Origin: Promethearchaeota archaeon
GTDB lineage: Archaea > Asgardarchaeota > Lokiarchaeia > Sigyniarchaeales > SOKP01
Direction: 5' to 3'
Assembly: GCA_030606485.1 (NCBI GenBank)
Contig: JAUWGH010000004.1
Span: forward strand, 124,001-188,000
DNA: 64,000 nt
Every line of letters begins with the position of its first letter. Positions within the stretch are counted from its first letter, which is position 1. The notes beneath the pieces were generated by a model. It did not search any database. It saw nothing but the letters and a program-made list of their open reading frames with translations, and was not told the origin of the DNA. The translations under genes and the position numbers were made by a program. Below are positions 34,651-44,790 of this stretch, piece after piece.

Positions 34651-35817
34651 ATGAGAAATTTTAATTATTATCAACCAACCCGTATTAGATTCGGATGGGG
34701 TCGTGTAAATGAAATAGGGAGAGTAGTTGCGCGTATTGGGAAGAGATGTCTTTTAGTAACGGTCAAATCCTTTCCAGCTTTACAACCATTATTTGAAAAG
34801 ATAAAAAATTTATGTACTGAGGCAGGTGTTGAATTATTTCATTTTGAGGGAGTTATTCCCAATCCAACAATTGAATGCATAAATCTTGCTTCTGAAATGG
34901 CTATAAAAAATAAAATTGATGTTGTTTTGGGAGTGGGCGGAGGCTCTAGCATTGATACTGCTAAAGCTGTGGCTGTCGGTGCAACTCATGAAGGAGAAGC
35001 ATGGGATTACCGTCTGGGGCAAAAGCGAATTGTAAATAAAAAGCTACTTCCAATTATTGCAGTTCCTACTATAGCTGGCACAGGTGCCGAAGTCACAAAT
35101 ATGTCAGTTTTAAAAAATGCAAATGAAAAAATAAAATCTGCGCTTGCTGATTGGTCTCTCTGTCCGAGGGTTAGTATTGTTGATCCTGAACTCACGTTAA
35201 CGGTTCCACCGCATATTACAGCTTCTGCTGGCTTTGATGCTTTTTGCCATTCATTTGAAAGTTATTTAAACATAAATGCATCATATTATATCGATCTTAT
35301 TGCGTTGGAATCAATAAAACTGGTAATCAAGCATCTTCCAATTGCTGTTGATGATGGGTCAAATAGGAAAGCAAGAGAAGCACTTTCTCTAGGTAGTACC
35401 CTTGGAGGTCTTTGTATTGCAAATGCAGGAACAACTTTGCCTCATGGAATAGGTATGGCTATTGGAGGGCATACAACAAAGATAATGCATGGAGAATCTC
35501 TTGCAATTATGTATCCTGAAATAAACCGATGGACGTGGAAGCATGCATTATCTAAATATGCAACGGTAGGAAGACTATTTAATCCTGAATTAGAAGATGA
35601 GTCTGATAAAATTGCAGCGGAAGAAGCATGTAATGAAATAGATATGTTTCTTAAAAAAATCGGTATGTGGATGGATTTTAAGGATAAAAATGTGCCTGAA
35701 AGTGATTTAAAAGCTATTGGTGATGATGCAATTAAACTTCGGAACTATACCATTCATCCCAAAGTTGCTACTCTTGAAGAAATAAACACTCTGATTAAAA
35801 GAAGCTACAAGAGGTAG
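34651..35817 (+). CDS. Iron-containing alcohol dehydrogenase
   Basis: Group III alcohol dehydrogenase of the butanol dehydrogenase type. 388 residues, normal. NAD(P)-binding GVGGGSSIDTAKAVA (about residue 92). Metal-site region contains D and H in AGFDAFCHSFESYL, LPHGIGMAIGG and MHGESLAIMYPE. Reduces aldehydes to alcohols with NAD(P)H in fermentative metabolism, or the reverse. It is a single gene with its own upstream region; the 34464-34650 gap holds TATA-like sequence only. Confidence 0.93.
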   Translation: MRNFNYYQPTRIRFGWGRVNEIGRVVARIGKRCLLVTVKSFPALQPLFEKIKNLCTEAGVELFHFEGVIPNPTIECINLASEMAIKNKIDVVLGVGGGSSIDTAKAVAVGATHEGEAWDYRLGQKRIVNKKLLPIIAVPTIAGTGAEVTNMSVLKNANEKIKSALADWSLCPRVSIVDPELTLTVPPHITASAGFDAFCHSFESYLNINASYYIDLIALESIKLVIKHLPIAVDDGSNRKAREALSLGSTLGGLCIANAGTTLPHGIGMAIGGHTTKIMHGESLAIMYPEINRWTWKHALSKYATVGRLFNPELEDESDKIAAEEACNEIDMFLKKIGMWMDFKDKNVPESDLKAIGDDAIKLRNYTIHPKVATLEEINTLIKRSYKR

Positions 35818-35857
35818 TAATTAAATATTTTCAGTCCATAAATGGAGTATTATTATT

Positions 35858-36487
35858 TTATTTTACTATCTTTGAATTTTTATAATAAAGGGATAAGGTA
35901 TTTTCAATGGGATAACCTAAAATTAAGCCTGTTTCCCATAATTTTGCACCTAACTCTGTGTCCCACGTGTCTATATATTCACTTAATTTTTTATATTTTT
36001 TTGCATCAATCTCTTTTACGATATCGTCAAAATCTGCATAATCTTTTTTAAGTGATTCAAGGTCAAATAAATCATATAAACTTCCCTTCTGACCGAGAAT
36101 AACTTGATAACTTTTTTCTCTTTTTTTATACTCACAAAATAGTCCTTTTAATTTCGCAACTTCACAATATTGTTTTGCTTCTTCAAGTGTATTTTGACAT
36201 AAAACGCCAAAGGGTTTTTTGCGATCTATGGTTCTCTGGAATATTTGTTTTTTCACATCTTCTTCAGTAGGCATTTCTGCGATGTACCATCCTCCACTAA
36301 GATGTTGATTGAAATCGTTTATCATTGGAGATTTGAAATATATTTTTTTGGGAATAAAATCGTATTGATATAATTTTTTACCTTGATCATAAATTATTTT
36401 GATGTTGAAAAACTTCCCCTCTTTTATAAAAATGCCATGTTTTTTTTTCTTCTTCATTGCAGTAATTTTTTTGGGGATATATTTCAT
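35858..36487 (-). CDS. Hypothetical protein with DUF3793-like tail
   Basis: 209 residues, basic N-terminus. The C-terminal segment LGAKLWETGLILGYPIENTLSLYY resembles the E-x-G-L-x-L-G-Y-P core of DUF3793 proteins, which are mostly found in anaerobic bacteria. The rest is not recognised (KYIPKKITAMKKKKKHGIF at the start, then mixed alpha/beta). Convergent with the alcohol dehydrogenase. A horizontal origin is possible but not shown. Confidence 0.6.
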   Translation of the reverse strand: MKYIPKKITAMKKKKKHGIFIKEGKFFNIKIIYDQGKKLYQYDFIPKKIYFKSPMINDFNQHLSGGWYIAEMPTEEDVKKQIFQRTIDRKKPFGVLCQNTLEEAKQYCEVAKLKGLFCEYKKREKSYQVILGQKGSLYDLFDLESLKKDYADFDDIVKEIDAKKYKKLSEYIDTWDTELGAKLWETGLILGYPIENTLSLYYKNSKIVK

Positions 36488-36564
36488 AAAATTAAATTAT
36501 TAGATTAAAAATATCGAACCTTTTTCTCAGATACAATCTAAGATTGATTATTTGAATTATTTTT

Positions 36565-36963
36565 TTAATTTTTTCGTCCTTTTTCTTTCTCTGATGCTTT
36601 TTTAAGTTTTTCAATGAAATCCTCGCGTACGGGGTAGAAAATATCAAGCATTATAAAGGGTTCATTACCAATGCAGGTATCGCTATGTGGAGTATTTGGT
36701 GGTATACAATAAAAATCACCCTTTTGAACAACTCGTTCCTCGTCGCCGATGCGTAATTTCGCTTTACCGGAATATACCATACCTATTTGTTCATATGGAT
36801 GGGAATGTAGAGGTACAGTGCTCCCTACTTTTGTTGTATTGAGCACCATCATCATCTTTTCACCATGTAGGCCTGTTAGAATAATAGTCTCAAGTTGTGG
36901 AATTTGACTTAACTTAGGCCCATCTTTTGGATCTATAAAGTAAGAAATTTTTCCTTGTTTCAT
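36565..36963 (-). CDS. Cupin-fold protein
   Basis: 132 residues with one cupin_2 barrel. Motif 1 is VPLHSHPYEQIGMVYSGKAKLRIGDE and motif 2 GDFYCIPPNTPHSDTCIG, providing the usual His-His-Glu...His metal ligands. The C-terminal helix is basic. Cupins of this size are sugar-binding or metal-dependent enzymes; the substrate is unknown. Good binding site AAAGGAGATAAAT upstream of the ATG. Confidence 0.85.
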   Translation of the reverse strand: MKQGKISYFIDPKDGPKLSQIPQLETIILTGLHGEKMMMVLNTTKVGSTVPLHSHPYEQIGMVYSGKAKLRIGDEERVVQKGDFYCIPPNTPHSDTCIGNEPFIMLDIFYPVREDFIEKLKKASEKEKGRKN

Positions 36964-37052
36964 TTATTTATCTCCTTTTATTTTTAATAATGTATTTAAT
37001 TTGATAACATATATTTAGGTATAGAACATATATTATGATTTGGGTGATGTGA

Positions 37053-37397
37053 TTATGAGAGATCATAATCGACAGTATTGTTTTTAACGTTATTTGCATT
37101 CTCTACACCATAATTTACCTTTATTATTTTTAAAAACTCAGCGGGTTCATTTCCCTCGTTTATCGGCACAACTGAATAATCCAAACCTATTTTTCCTCTT
37201 AAATCTTGACTTATTTGTGCTCCTATAAATTTCTTTCTAACGGATGATTCTGTCCTTTTCCATAACCAAATTGTTCGCTTAGGATGATCACTAATGATTA
37301 TGTATACTTCAGAAGTGTTTAAAATAACCCTTATATCTTTATTAATTTTTATTTCATCTGTTTCTCCCGAATCTAATACTTTTAATAGCTGAATCAC
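37053..37397 (-). CDS. Gelsolin-like domain protein
   Basis: 114 residues. VYIIISDHPKRTIWLWKRTESS followed by a helix, then DYSVVPINEGNEPAEFLKII match the gelsolin repeat pattern (strand with ilD, IWVW.G, helix, then v.egeEp.eFl). One repeat, so about the size of the smallest Asgard gelsolins. In eukaryotes gelsolin domains bind and sever actin; Asgard versions act on Asgard actin. The N-terminal 25 residues form an additional strand pair. A related segment begins the 47999-48859 protein. Confidence 0.6.
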   Translation of the reverse strand: MIQLLKVLDSGETDEIKINKDIRVILNTSEVYIIISDHPKRTIWLWKRTESSVRKKFIGAQISQDLRGKIGLDYSVVPINEGNEPAEFLKIIKVNYGVENANNVKNNTVDYDLS

Positions 37398-37638
37398 TAT
37401 TTATTTCACTCTGCTTTTATTGAAGAAAATTTTATTTTTCCATAAATGTGAAATATACTCATTTATTTTTTTAAAAATTTTTCCAATTTTTTTAATATTT
37501 TATAAAAAAATAGAGTTGCATTAAATAAAAAACAAATTAAAGGGGTTCTACCGGCAGAAAAGAGAACGTTTGGTATCAGGAAAAAAATAAGAAAAAAGAT
37601 TTTTTTTAATATATTTTGATTTCTTTCTAGGCCAGATT

Positions 37639-39012
37639 TTATCGAATGGATTCAAGTTTCTTTTTATGTATTTCCTCGAGTTTTTTTCTCATCTCTTCAA
37701 GTTTTTCGCCGTGCCATGGATAGAAATAAATGAATATCAGGCTAATCGCCGCAAGTATTGCTGGAACAAGTAGAAATAATATTTTTATGCCAATTAATGC
37801 TTCGGCTGATTGAGTATCTGCGCCCTGAACGAACCCAAAAGCTAGAAAAATTAAAGTTGCAATCACAGGCCCAATACTAGCGGCGGGTTTGGTAAATAGC
37901 GCATTAATCCCTAAAAACATACCTTCTCTACGAGTTTCTTGGTTTACCTCATCCTCATCCATAGACAATGCCATTAAAGATCCAGTTGTGAAAATTCCAT
38001 ATCCAGCAAAAAAGGTTAACCAAGCAAAACCAATCCATAGTAATAATTCTGATCCTGGTATTAATGCAAATATAAATATAATCACTCCACCTATAGCTCG
38101 CAATATACCAAACCTTAAGATTATTTTTCTCATACCCCATTTAGGTCGTAGCTTCATGCATACAATATAGGCACTATAGCCTACAAAAATAAATATTAAG
38201 AAATAGATGACAGTAACCATTGTAGAGTTTAATCCAAGGATAAACATATATGCGAATAAATAACTTAAACCTACGCTTCCTATAAGAATCCCAAAGAAAT
38301 TATATCCAATAAAGAGCAAAAATGATTTTAACTTAACGGTTTCTTTTATAGATTTCCATAATGGAAATGACTCATCTTTTCGAAATTCTGGTTTTTCTTC
38401 ACACATATAAGCTGTAAGCAATGCAAATGCAGTTGATATAATTGCTACAATAATTATTATAATTTGAAATTCTATAGAAGTTGCATCCATAGCCCCTAAG
38501 ATGAGTAAAAAAGGCACGACTGCTATAGCCCCTATAAGTAAGCTAATAAAATTTGCTTTATTCCGCTCATCAATATTTGAAGTCATTTCCGGTAATAATG
38601 CCATCCAAGCAAGAACAACGAGCGTAAACATTGTGTCGTATAAACAAATACTAATTGTAAAATGAATAAAAATTATAATTTGATCAGTGTAACTCCAAGG
38701 AAACCATATAAGCAGGAATGCTATTGCCCAAATAGGTGCGCCATATTTAATATAAATTAACCTACGACTACCCCACTTTTCTCGATTAGTCCGATCCGAA
38801 AGTTGCCCAAGTAACGGGTCGTTCAGAGCGTTTACAGTCATATATATAACTAGTCCAATTATAAAATATATTGGGAGCAAAAGTAAATCATTATAGAATA
38901 GTTCTATGTATTTAAGATTGAAGACATACATAAATAAACCCGCAGGAATAGAACCGAATCCGTATCCTATTAAATTCTTCCTACTTAACTTATCTGAAGT
39001 TTTATTTTCCAT
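37639..39012 (-). CDS. GPH-family MFS transporter
   Basis: Sugar-type secondary transporter. 457 residues with twelve hydrophobic segments. NALNDPLLGQLSDRTNREKWGSRRLIY in the second TM/loop is the family's characteristic ND-P..G..SDRT..RWGRRR motif. Likely imports glycosides or pentosides with a cation. It is the intact relative of the pseudogene at 13799-15242. Regulation is not visible; it is a lone gene. Confidence 0.9.
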   Translation of the reverse strand: MENKTSDKLSRKNLIGYGFGSIPAGLFMYVFNLKYIELFYNDLLLLPIYFIIGLVIYMTVNALNDPLLGQLSDRTNREKWGSRRLIYIKYGAPIWAIAFLLIWFPWSYTDQIIIFIHFTISICLYDTMFTLVVLAWMALLPEMTSNIDERNKANFISLLIGAIAVVPFLLILGAMDATSIEFQIIIIIVAIISTAFALLTAYMCEEKPEFRKDESFPLWKSIKETVKLKSFLLFIGYNFFGILIGSVGLSYLFAYMFILGLNSTMVTVIYFLIFIFVGYSAYIVCMKLRPKWGMRKIILRFGILRAIGGVIIFIFALIPGSELLLWIGFAWLTFFAGYGIFTTGSLMALSMDEDEVNQETRREGMFLGINALFTKPAASIGPVIATLIFLAFGFVQGADTQSAEALIGIKILFLLVPAILAAISLIFIYFYPWHGEKLEEMRKKLEEIHKKKLESIR

Positions 39013-39326
39013 AATTTATCATACTTTTTTTTTAAATCAATAACTATTTTATTTTAAATAGATATAAATATTTTTAAAATGAGAAAAAAAGAAATTTCAT
39101 GATTAAAATTCTGAATTGCATTATTTTAAAAAAATAGTGAAGTGGTATTTTTACATTTATGTAAGCGTTTACTTGTTTGTTGCAGTCAATCAAAATGGTA
39201 ATGACAAAATAAACCTTTAAATAATAATAACTTTCTTTGTAAAACAGATAAAAAGTGTTATTTAGTATAAGATTATTTAAAAATATTTGATTTGAACCAA
39301 AGAAAATATTGGGAGATGTATTTAAT

Positions 39327-39800
39327 TTGAACCAACAAGATGCATTAAAGTTTTTTCATGCATATATTAATGAAATGATAAATCTTGGCGGAGAGAACCT
39401 ACCTCGAAGTATATCAACACGATTGGGTAGTAAATTGGCAAAAATCTACAAAGATCGAGAAATAGAGTCTCTAGAGCAGGCTTTAAGAGAATTATATGAA
39501 GTATTAGGGGCGGATGTAAAAGTAGAGAAAGTAAGTGAAAAAAAGTTCCATATAAGGATCAAACATGCTTACCAATTTTGTCCGATTGGAGGGCTATTTA
39601 ATCCTTCAAAAAGGGAAAGGTTTTTGGAAATTGTCTGTATTCCTTATACAATTGGATTTCTTAAAGAATTTAACCCCGTTAATGGATATCAAATAGAATT
39701 AAAGAATTGTATCCTACGGGATGGCGGTCAACTATGTGAATATGATTTAATTTTAAATCTAAAGGACCAATTGGGAAAATTACACAATGTCATATATTAA
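39327..39800 (+). CDS. V4R-like protein
   Basis: 157 residues from the TTG at 39327, which has GGGAG eleven nt upstream; the frame also permits a TTG at 39309. The N-terminal helices contain LPRSISTRLGSKLAKIYKDR. The C-terminal half has FCPIGGLFNPSKRERFLEIVCIPY and CILRDGGQLCEYDL, a cysteine pattern like the V4R (4-vinyl reductase) small-molecule-binding domain. These are sensors or hydrocarbon binders; a metal may be held by the cysteines. The call is tentative. Confidence 0.6.
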   Translation: MNQQDALKFFHAYINEMINLGGENLPRSISTRLGSKLAKIYKDREIESLEQALRELYEVLGADVKVEKVSEKKFHIRIKHAYQFCPIGGLFNPSKRERFLEIVCIPYTIGFLKEFNPVNGYQIELKNCILRDGGQLCEYDLILNLKDQLGKLHNVIY

Positions 39801-39853
39801 AAAGACTGAGACAATTTTATTTAAAATAAAAAAGGAATAAAAAAAAAAAATTA

Positions 39854-41539
39854 TTAAAATATTGCAATAGCCAACCAGAATAGGAGTAATCCGATTCCGA
39901 AATAGATAATAGAGCTAAGATAAGTTACGTGTTTTGAGTAATTTTTAAATTTCCTTCCACTTTCGGTTAAAATGTAATTCACTTGTACGTATGGTGTAGG
40001 AGCGCGTCTATACCAACCGAAAATTTGAACGTTTTGACCGATTAATTTATCAACTCGCATGATTGCCCAGAAGAAATCGACAATCCTCAGTCCAAATCTG
40101 TAATCTACAGTAATTAAGCCTGTCTCGTCTTGAACCACAAGGTCTTCTGAATACCACAGTCCTGGAATCCCTCTTCCGATTATCTTTCCCTGAAGAATTG
40201 TAGCAACTGGACGTATCGGACTTACTTTCACGTTAGTAACTAGTTCTGCAATTGTATAAGGTTGGAAACTTCCTCTGTATTTATAAAGTGTCCTGGCGAT
40301 AACGGCTAATCCCATAAGATTCAAACCGATTGCCCAAAAGAATAATATATTTATTCCGAGCAGCAATGTAGAATAATTAAATACTAAGTTAATAATCCAC
40401 AAAATCGTGAATCCGATACAAGAGATAAATACTAAGGAAGGAAGCCATAACCAGAATAAATCAGCTAAGAATTGATCCCATAAAGATTTTCCTGCCTGTT
40501 CTTCCGCTCTTTCCTTAGTTCTTGAGAGATTAATTTCAGGTTTTACATTAAATTCAGCACATCGTTTATTTAGTGCTAAAATTCTTTTTGCAGGAAGGGG
40601 GTGTGTGCTAAACACTTGATAATATTTAGCCCATGGATTATGAAGGTCCCATGCAGCCGCTGCTTCAATATTTTCTTGAGAAAACCCACCTGAGGCGCCT
40701 ACACTTGCTAATGCTAATTTTTTTGCATCTTTTTTATTATAGATACCTAGCGATCGTAATGTATGAACTTTCGATTTATACATTTCAGATGTCTTATCTT
40801 GAGCTTCAAGAAGTCCGTAGGCTATCTTGACTAATGCTGTAGATAAATAGTTCGGATTTTCCATCATTTCCGCGCTATTTTCATCAGCGTAGTATTCTCT
40901 GAATCTTGAGATTAACAATGTTATCAGATATCCAAAATAATATGCAAAGTAAGAAAGCACACCAATAATTAAAAGCGCTAAACCGAAATATCCACCCTTC
41001 TCATCCCTTCCACGTGTAGTAGAGCGTCCAGCGAAAAAACACCACCTAGCTACTACATATAGAAGTACTGGAATTGCGCTCGCTAATGTCATAATTATAA
41101 AGTCTGAATGAACTACATGACCCATCTCATGAGCGACTACAGATGCTTGTTCTTTTTTATTAAGATGTTGTAGAATCCCAGAGGTAATTACTACGCGGGC
41201 ATTGTTTTTATGATGGCCGAACGTAAAGGCATTAGGGTTTCCATCGTCAATTAAGCCCATTCGGGGAGTTCGGATATGAAATTTTCTCACATGTGCGTCA
41301 ACAATGTCTGCAAGGTGCGGATATTGACCTTTAAACTGATCAAACGGAATCCAGTCAATCCGATAGATCCAACCGATGATGTAGGGACCGATTAAATACT
41401 GGAAACCTATTATTATGAGAGTAATAGCTAACATGAGCCACAGGCTCCAATTAAGCCACCAACCAATCATATTTATGATTGCAAAAAGTAGTGCAAATAG
41501 GAAAAATAGCATAAAGCAAGACCTAATTTTATAGCCCAT
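39854..41539 (-). CDS. HtpX-type M48 membrane metallopeptidase
   Basis: Zinc protease of membrane protein quality control. 561 residues. Two TM segments lie at residues 1-60, then the catalytic HEMGHVVHSDF near residue 137 and the third ligand region YADENSAEMM near residue 220. Further TM segments lie at about 160-215. After the M48 domain there is an extra part: two TM helices (about 355-410) and a soluble domain (VKVSPIRPVATILQGKIIGRGIPG to the YVQVNYIL region), ending in a final TM. The tail is like that of proteins with a NEEP21/GIDE-type fold; I am unsure. The HtpX core alone is normally about 300 residues. Confidence 0.85.
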   Translation of the reverse strand: MGYKIRSCFMLFFLFALLFAIINMIGWWLNWSLWLMLAITLIIIGFQYLIGPYIIGWIYRIDWIPFDQFKGQYPHLADIVDAHVRKFHIRTPRMGLIDDGNPNAFTFGHHKNNARVVITSGILQHLNKKEQASVVAHEMGHVVHSDFIIMTLASAIPVLLYVVARWCFFAGRSTTRGRDEKGGYFGLALLIIGVLSYFAYYFGYLITLLISRFREYYADENSAEMMENPNYLSTALVKIAYGLLEAQDKTSEMYKSKVHTLRSLGIYNKKDAKKLALASVGASGGFSQENIEAAAAWDLHNPWAKYYQVFSTHPLPAKRILALNKRCAEFNVKPEINLSRTKERAEEQAGKSLWDQFLADLFWLWLPSLVFISCIGFTILWIINLVFNYSTLLLGINILFFWAIGLNLMGLAVIARTLYKYRGSFQPYTIAELVTNVKVSPIRPVATILQGKIIGRGIPGLWYSEDLVVQDETGLITVDYRFGLRIVDFFWAIMRVDKLIGQNVQIFGWYRRAPTPYVQVNYILTESGRKFKNYSKHVTYLSSIIYFGIGLLLFWLAIAIF

Positions 41540-41877
41540 TATTTATCACATATTTTGTTTAGGTTTTTTTATTAATTTAAAAATTTTAATTTGTTATAGA
41601 ATTAGGAAACCATCTATACATATATTTTTTTTGTTTAACCCATGAAAACGGGTAGTTTATTTTATTCATATTAAAAAATAATAGAATAAATTTATATTAA
41701 ACAGAACTATTATTCATTAAATTTTTAGAGAAAAATCAAGAATTTTAAATCTAAAAACAGAGAAAATTGTTAAAGTAAAAAGAAATAATTATAAATTAAA
41801 TCTTATTAATTATGTAAAATTAAATATTATTTAACAATAAACACAAATAAAGTAATCCGATTATAAGTGAAATTTTA
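41540..41877. other. Intergenic region with no clear feature
   Basis: 338 nt of AT-rich sequence between the divergent htpX-like and coiled-coil genes. ACCC..GGGT near 41639-41654 is a weak hairpin. It must contain both promoters. I see no RNA gene. Confidence 0.6.
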
Positions 41878-44424
41878 ATGTCGCTAAAAGAATTTACGAA
41901 GGAAGTATTTACGCAATATGGTTTTACCGAAGATATGATTGGTGTTTATTTAACTTTTCTAAGGCTTCCACGCGCTACGATAAGTCAAGTTTATATGTAT
42001 ATAAATAAAGATAAAGATATTGCGTTTGAAAGTTTAGAAGCGGATCTTCAGAAAATCACAGAAATTACAGCCGATTTAGAAAGTAAAGGATTTTTAAAGA
42101 AAGTCCCCGGCATAGTGGATCGATATATTCCGCTTGAACCATTTTTTGACTTATTTATAAAGCAATCTAAAGTTTTAAGAGATGAGATATCAAAAACTAA
42201 GGATGATGTTCTTGCTGATCAAAGTAATCGCTTTGAAACTTTGGAAGGTATTCAGGATAATACAATAAATGAAGTTACAAACGCCGTTGAGACTCAAATT
42301 AATGATTTTTTTGTCGATTCTGACAAAAAGGAAACCTATAAGAAGGAAAAAATTGACGCAGCAAACAAGAGGCTTACAGATACATTAAAGTCTGTTGAAA
42401 ATGAGTTGCATGGAACAGTTGATAAAGATTATTCTGAGTTAAAGAGTGATATTGATGAATTGGATTATGAGGTAAATTCTGAATTAGATAAAATCTCGGA
42501 AAACCATAATAAAGCAACGAAAACTTTAGAATTTAATTTTCACAACATACTTAACACACTAAATGAAACTGTTAAAAATATATCTAAAACTTTTGTTGAT
42601 ACTTCCGAGAATGGTACAACAACCGCAAAAAATGATATTAATTCAATCGTAAAAGCCTTACTTGATGATTTTTCAAATAGAATCTCAAACTTAGAGACCG
42701 AATTGAAAAAGGATTTAGATGCGCATGTAAATCATCATAAGGATGAGGCTGCAGATCTTAAACCAAAGATGGAGAAAATTTTAGAAAAATACATGGATCA
42801 AATGAACAAGGTCATTATTGACTTAAAAGAGAGAATTGATTCCTTATTTAAAGAGCATATATCTACTTTAAATATAACATCAACACAACTCCAAAATAGA
42901 ATTAAAGATCATGTAGATAATCGTCATAAAACACTAGAGGACCAAGTAAAACAATTTAGAGATACTACTCTGACATTAATGGATAATTTAGTATCTACCA
43001 GTGAACAACTTACTGATCTATCGTCTGAATTAAAAAAGAGAGGTGCTGCTTTTAAGGCGCTTTTCGCTGGAAAACATAAAAAATATAAAGCTATTTATAA
43101 AGAGATTCAAGAAAAAGTAGAAACAATTTCGGATAAATTAAAGCAAGAATTTTCACAATCAACTGAGATATATATTGAAGATACTTTTAAAACTACGAGA
43201 GATTTAAAAAATGATGTAACAACAACCATTTCTTTAGAAAATGAGGAATTTAATAAGCAAACAACGGATTTAAATTCAAGAGCACAAAGTACAATTGACG
43301 CAGATATGGGACCTCTTGCAAATGACCAGGTAGGTGAAATAGATTCCACTATAGATGAAGGTGTAAAACACTGTTCAGATACTTCTTTAAAATTAAAAGA
43401 TTCATTGGAAACTTCCCTACATCAACATCATGATGATTATAATAAGGCGATCACACGGCATAATGATGTCACAATAAAACATTATGATGATTCCGATGCT
43501 GATGTGAAGAGGTTAAATGAGGATTTTGTTAAAGATATGGATATTAAATTTAATGCTGGAGTAGCGGATGTAACAAATGAAGTTGGTATTCAAATAAAAG
43601 ATATTGATACCCATCGTGATAATTATAGAATAAAACAAAGAGAAATGTTTAATGAGCGTCTTAGCAAAATTCGAAGTGATTTCGATAGATCAAAGCAATC
43701 TACAACATCTAAAGTTGATGGAGAGATTAATTTCTTTAATAATGATTGCAGCGATTTAGATAAAAATCTATTTGATATGCTTGAAGATCATAAAAATAAA
43801 TATAAAGAGAATGCAACTACTCTGCAAAGTAGCCTTTCAAACACGGTTAAGGACACAATTCAAAACGTCAAGGATGCAATTGCGGATTTTACTCTAACAT
43901 TCATGAACTCAATAGATGATTGCAGTGAAACAGCCGAAAAGAACGAAGAGAAATTGAATGATATTGATCAAGCTTCAAGTGCAATCCCAGAAATTAAGAA
44001 GGTTAACACTTGGCATACAATTGGTGTGGAAGCGTTAATAGCTGCGATTAAAGATACAATTCATAGAACCAAAAGTTCCATTATTATCGTTACTCCAACT
44101 GTTATTCCAGAGATATTGCAATTAATCTCACAGGTTGCATTTCAAAAGAAAGCAGCCAGATTCTTATTGACTTCACACTGGAATCTTGCTCAATATGGTG
44201 ATATAATAACCAAAATGAAAACCTTGGGGAATATTCAATTCCGCCAGTTAAAATCCAAGGGAGACTTTTACGCAGTTACCAGGGATGCGGAAGAAGTTTT
44301 GCTTGCTCCAGCCTCTAAAAAGGACGAGGACATAGTGGCAGTAATTAGTGAAGAAGAAGGGTATGCAATACTCTATAGTCAATTTATAGGGCCTATCTTC
44401 CAAGCGAACTCGCGGCCCATCTAA
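41878..44424 (+). CDS. Giant TrmB-like protein with 600-residue coiled coil
   Basis: 848 residues. Residues 1-100 are a TrmB-type winged helix (FTEDMIGVYLTFLRLPRATISQVYMY...ADLESKGFLKKVPGIVDRYIP). Residues about 100-705 are an uninterrupted series of heptads with many D, E, K, N and H. Residues 710-848 resemble the TrmB C-terminal PLD-like sensor: VNTWHTIGVEALIAAIKDTI, KSSIIIVTPTVIPEILQLI, then AARFLLTSHWNL and the ending IGPIFQANSRP. Normal TrmB regulators are about 250-350 residues, without the long rod. The protein would put a DNA-binding head and a sensor head on the two ends of a rod perhaps 80-90 nm long. Function unknown; could be chromosome-associated. Confidence 0.8.
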   Translation: MSLKEFTKEVFTQYGFTEDMIGVYLTFLRLPRATISQVYMYINKDKDIAFESLEADLQKITEITADLESKGFLKKVPGIVDRYIPLEPFFDLFIKQSKVLRDEISKTKDDVLADQSNRFETLEGIQDNTINEVTNAVETQINDFFVDSDKKETYKKEKIDAANKRLTDTLKSVENELHGTVDKDYSELKSDIDELDYEVNSELDKISENHNKATKTLEFNFHNILNTLNETVKNISKTFVDTSENGTTTAKNDINSIVKALLDDFSNRISNLETELKKDLDAHVNHHKDEAADLKPKMEKILEKYMDQMNKVIIDLKERIDSLFKEHISTLNITSTQLQNRIKDHVDNRHKTLEDQVKQFRDTTLTLMDNLVSTSEQLTDLSSELKKRGAAFKALFAGKHKKYKAIYKEIQEKVETISDKLKQEFSQSTEIYIEDTFKTTRDLKNDVTTTISLENEEFNKQTTDLNSRAQSTIDADMGPLANDQVGEIDSTIDEGVKHCSDTSLKLKDSLETSLHQHHDDYNKAITRHNDVTIKHYDDSDADVKRLNEDFVKDMDIKFNAGVADVTNEVGIQIKDIDTHRDNYRIKQREMFNERLSKIRSDFDRSKQSTTSKVDGEINFFNNDCSDLDKNLFDMLEDHKNKYKENATTLQSSLSNTVKDTIQNVKDAIADFTLTFMNSIDDCSETAEKNEEKLNDIDQASSAIPEIKKVNTWHTIGVEALIAAIKDTIHRTKSSIIIVTPTVIPEILQLISQVAFQKKAARFLLTSHWNLAQYGDIITKMKTLGNIQFRQLKSKGDFYAVTRDAEEVLLAPASKKDEDIVAVISEEEGYAILYSQFIGPIFQANSRPI

Positions 44425-44790
44425 AGAAGGCTCTGATTTACTACGAGATTTAAGCAATTAGGCGAGATAGAATATATTTAAAACTCCCAGTGCAAACCTC
44501 CCTAATAATCGCTTTTTGTTTTTTTTTTATTTTTAAGAAATTCTTTAGATTTTAGAAATCCTCTAACTAAAATCTTTTATTTCTTCTTGTTTTTTTCTTA
44601 TTTAGATGATTATTTCCGTAATTAAACCTTATTTACAATTCAAATAGAAAATAATTTCAAGAAATCTAGGTCAAATTGGGAAAAGTTGAAATAAAGTTTA
44701 AATTAATTGTATTTATTAATTTGAAATATCTTAAAAGAGAATAAAAAACAATAAGAGATTATTGTTTTATTTTAATTTGTATTTTAATAC
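44425..44790. other. Convergent gap, no feature seen
   Basis: 366 nt between the convergent coiled-coil and nitronate monooxygenase genes. The T-rich runs at 44510-44530 and 44583-44600 could terminate the + transcript. No protein or RNA gene visible. Confidence 0.6.
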
